The notes below the pieces were generated by a model. That model was not told the origin of the DNA. It worked only from the letters and a program-made list of their open reading frames with translations, and did no database searches. Of a stretch of 64,000 nt of DNA, positions 61,063 to 64,000 are shown piece by piece; the first letter of the stretch is position 1; the number at the start of each line of letters is the position of its first letter. The stretch comes from Microstegium vimineum (taxonomy: Eukaryota > Streptophyta > Magnoliopsida > Poales > Poaceae): positions 5,929,818 to 5,993,817 of the forward strand of contig CM039134.1 in assembly GCA_022036555.1 (NCBI GenBank), in the 5' to 3' direction. The translations under genes were made by a program, and so were the position numbers.

Positions 61063-63708
61063 ATGGCGGGAGTCGCCGTGGACCAGTCGCTGCTCGACCT
61101 GCTGCCCCAGATCCATGCCCTCTTCTCCGACCCGCTTCGCGTGGTAATGATGTGCTCAGCACTCGTTCTAAACTCCCTTTCGATCTCGTGGCGGGTGGCG
61201 TAGCTGTTTCGTGGATTCCTACGGTTGGGGATGGTCGATGACACGAGATTGGATTCTGTTGGTTTTGTTGCTCATTTTAGCTTGCTTAGGGCGATTTATT
61301 TAGTTAGTGTTATGGTAATTTCTGACGATTCATTGACATTTGTTATGCTTTATTACTAGTGGTAACTATCTGATTATGCTTCATTGACATTTTAGCTTGC
61401 TTAGGCCTGCATATCTGTTGACGCACTGCACTCATAAAAAAGCATCAGTCTCATTGTTGCTTAGCTCCTGTACAGATTCCTACTTAATTCAATTAATGAT
61501 TCTTTAAAGACTAGATATGATTCACCGCAACTTCTTACTGAAGCCTGCAGATGTGATATGCTGAGTTGTCATACCAATTGGTTTTGATTTGTCTAATTCT
61601 GTTCAGTGTGGCTGTTTCACAAATAATGAAAGACAATGAATGAGATCTCTATGTTCGCTGAGTTTTATCCCCTCTTACCTCCAACTCAATATGATGAGTC
61701 AGTGATATGCCTGTCACTTGAGATTGTTGTTTGCTTGTCTTGTCTTCCTCCATTATTTTTTTTGGAATTGTTTCATGGTTACTAACATTCCAGCATTCTA
61801 TCATGTGCTTCTATAACAGATTTCGTACAAATGGCTTAGTCGGAACTTCTCTGTATCATCAAATGATGCCAAGAGGTAGTATTTCAACCTTATTAATATT
61901 TGCCCTGGGAAGCTGTGATGTCATGAGGATGGCTTATGCAGTTAACAAACTATGTCCAGGTTGCTTCAGGAGTTTGTCAACAAACATGGAACTGATCTCC
62001 AAGTGATTTACAGTGTGTCAGGGTGGTTGAAGAACAATCCCCAAAATTATTGTGTAAAGCTCATTTCAGGCCCAAAGCTTGAAGGTAATGCATGGATTTC
62101 TGTTCTTATTTATGGTAGAGTTTCCTGGTTTGCGGTGCTCCCTCTAGGATAAATATTTTGATAACTAGATCTAACATTTTCCTGTGTCTTCACTTCCCAG
62201 TGATATGTTTTTTTTTCTAGTGTCAAATTTCTTACTTGAAAAGTAATCTGTCTTCTATGCAGAAGCAAGGCAAGGTTTCAAAGATTCTTGTTCAGTTCAG
62301 ATCTACAGTATCCAGGCCTGTATTCCAAAAGATACAGCTGTACTTTGGAATCCTGAATTTGTGCAGGCAGAGGAGCTTTTCAACCAGCCTTTTGATGACG
62401 ACAACTGTTTGAGAGATAATAGGTATTGTTCTCTTAGCCCCTTGGGTTTCTCTCAAGTCTCAAACAAGCATGCCCACAAAGGAGCTGTAAGGGAAGAGAT
62501 AACCAAACAAGAATATACATAACCAAACACACAGAGAGATGGAGATAGAGTTATATAAAATAGCGAAAATTTTCTACCCTGATGCATACCTGTGTTTATA
62601 TGCATGTATATGCATGCAACTTTTATCCCTGATCAGTATTCTCAATTTTGTCACTTCTCAATTGTGCACAGGTTTTGTGGTGTTTTGAATTCTTTTGTCA
62701 AGCGAACATCCAATGGGAAGCATGTGAGTTCATTGCCAACAAAGCCCTTAAATAGTTCTGCAGCGGTCGCACAGTCTAAACCTATTGTTACTCCAAAGGA
62801 GCAGTTTGTTACTGCTCGGCAGCAAGATTTGCCTGTAAGTTCAAAGCAGGGAGCAGGCAATAAGTCTGATAAGGATAATTCCACAGTATTAGATAAAGCT
62901 GGCAATGCTCCTGTTGTCAAAGAACAATCAATTGATGCGCATGCAAGCAAAAGTAAAGCTCAAAATGGAAAGGCCATGCCTAGTAATGGTGGATCGCTGG
63001 CTAACATGTGGGGCCGTGCATCAGCAAAACCTAAGCCTCCAAGTACCACTAATTCTACAGCTGTAGCAAATGTTGCAGGTATTATCTCACAAATGTTCAT
63101 ATTTAATTCTTCGTGCTTTACTTTCTTGTGTATAACTCTCAGCACACATCTAGTCCTGTATATCAACCCTTCCAAGCATGCTATTATAGATCTCATGCTG
63201 TTAATATTTTCAGCTACTGCTGATGCACAAATATGTGCAAAGGAAGAAGCAGATGGAGATAGCAGCAATGATGAACAGGGAATAAAGTACAAGAGGGGAT
63301 CCACCATTGCAAATAACAGAAAGAGAAGAGCAGTATTTGATGTTTCGGATGATGAGGAAGATGGCAATATAATAAGCATTGCATCTCCTGAGCTACCAAA
63401 ACAGCATACCCCAGACCCTGTTATTGGAACTGCTGAAGATGCTGAAGTAAACCAACATAACTTGGAAAATAAAGAGGATGTACCAAACAATGAGAAAGAT
63501 TCCTCAATCGGGGTGGATTCTGACTTCACTTCTGAATGCAAAACCAAAACTGTCAATACTACGAACCTTTCTGGGATTACTTTAAAAGAAAAGAGCAGTG
63601 ATTCTCCAATCAATGACAATAAGCAGGATTCTGCAGCTGAGGCTGCCTCCACCTCACCGAAGAGAAGAAAGGTTTTGAAGACACGCATAGATGAGAGGGG
63701 AAGGGAAG
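61063..63708 (+). CDS. POLD3: DNA polymerase delta subunit 3 (CDC27/p66 family), 5' part
   Basis: Accessory subunit of the lagging-strand replicase, nuclear. Six exons join in phase: 61063-61143, 61820-61875, 61960-62084, 62263-62422, 62672-63078 and 63214-63708 (phase 1 donor). They give 441 residues before the window ends. The N-terminal CDC27-type region includes YKWLSRNFSVSSNDAKRLLQ, IYSVSGWLKN, and SCSVQIYSIQACIPKD, which in the family binds the B subunit (POLD2). The middle is long, polar and Ser/Lys-rich with an acidic VSDDEED patch. Near the end comes basic PKRRKVLKTRIDERGRE, a conserved plant POLD3 segment and likely nuclear signal. The C-terminal PCNA-binding motif should lie beyond 64000. 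The promoter has an E2F-type site and a telo-box. Confidence 0.88.
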
Positions 63709-64000
63709 GTATTTATACTGAGCTCTGTAAAAGACACTGCCTATCCATTCTTTTATTTTTATGCCTACTAGATACTGAAAATGAACTCCAATGCTGTATG
63801 CCATTATTCTGCTGGTATGCTGTGTTAAAATGTTGAGCTCGTGTGAAATAGTTTGACAATTTGCAGAGAAAAAGAATAAGGTGATGTAGTAAAATGTTGG
63901 AAGTTATCAAAACACTGAAAATTTTATAGAAGAGATACCTACTATTTTTAATCTAGTTGCATGTGTACAAAGTCCACAGTTTTCTTTATATGTGCCAATG

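Overview
The window is nuclear DNA from a grass (Poaceae), probably a panicoid. The reasons are intron-bearing plant genes with GT-AG splice sites, very GC-rich first exons, and a dense load of grass-type transposable elements: Ty1/copia, Ty3/gypsy of the Tat type, CACTA, Stowaway, Mutator MITEs and a Helitron. The species cannot be fixed from the sequence alone.

Host genes, left to right: the last exon of a Rho-N/SAP-like gene (144-322, +); a tRNA-Glu(CUC) gene (1235-1307, +); ribosomal protein uL5/RPL11 in five exons (1519-4996, +); a doubtful minus-strand gene or pseudogene (6055-9351); a 58-residue membrane-protein ORF (19262-19438, +) and its frameshifted paralogue (22962-23209, +); a wrecked G-type lectin receptor gene (25217-26030, +); a small mitochondrial-type membrane protein on the minus strand whose second intron is about 17.5 kb long (44704 down to 26651); a small predicted mitochondrial protein (46686-50210, +); a single-exon C2H2 QALGGH zinc-finger repressor with an EAR motif (52127-52972, +); and the 5' two-thirds of DNA polymerase delta subunit 3, POLD3 (61063-63708, +, runs off the window).

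Mobile DNA makes up over half of the window. A 5.35-kb copia element (9421-14773, minus, TSD TGCAG) sits 69 bp upstream of the candidate gene at 9351. A 16.1-kb Tat-lineage gypsy element (27661-43794, minus, TSD CAAAG) fills the second intron of the 44704 gene; it carries gag, a broken pol with two RNase H domains, and a separate six-exon antisense gene with its own TATA-like box. A related solo LTR (2538-3791, TSD AGTAG) lies in RPL11 intron 4. An internally deleted relative (55570-57532, TSD ATAGG) lies inside a second solo LTR (55532-59888, TSD CCACG), itself inside a TIR element (55140-60289), so three insertions are nested there. A Helitron (16051-18738) contains a long-TIR element. Smaller elements include two CACTA derivatives, several Stowaway-type MITEs, a Mutator MITE with a 9-bp TSD, and a foldback MITE just upstream of the 44704 gene.

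The host genes do not form one pathway. They are ordinary housekeeping and regulatory genes: translation, organelle membrane proteins, replication, and transcriptional repression. The main interest is how they tolerate insertions in introns and leaders, the duplicated exons shared between about 5-9 kb and 44-50 kb, and the pair of unrecognised small membrane ORFs.
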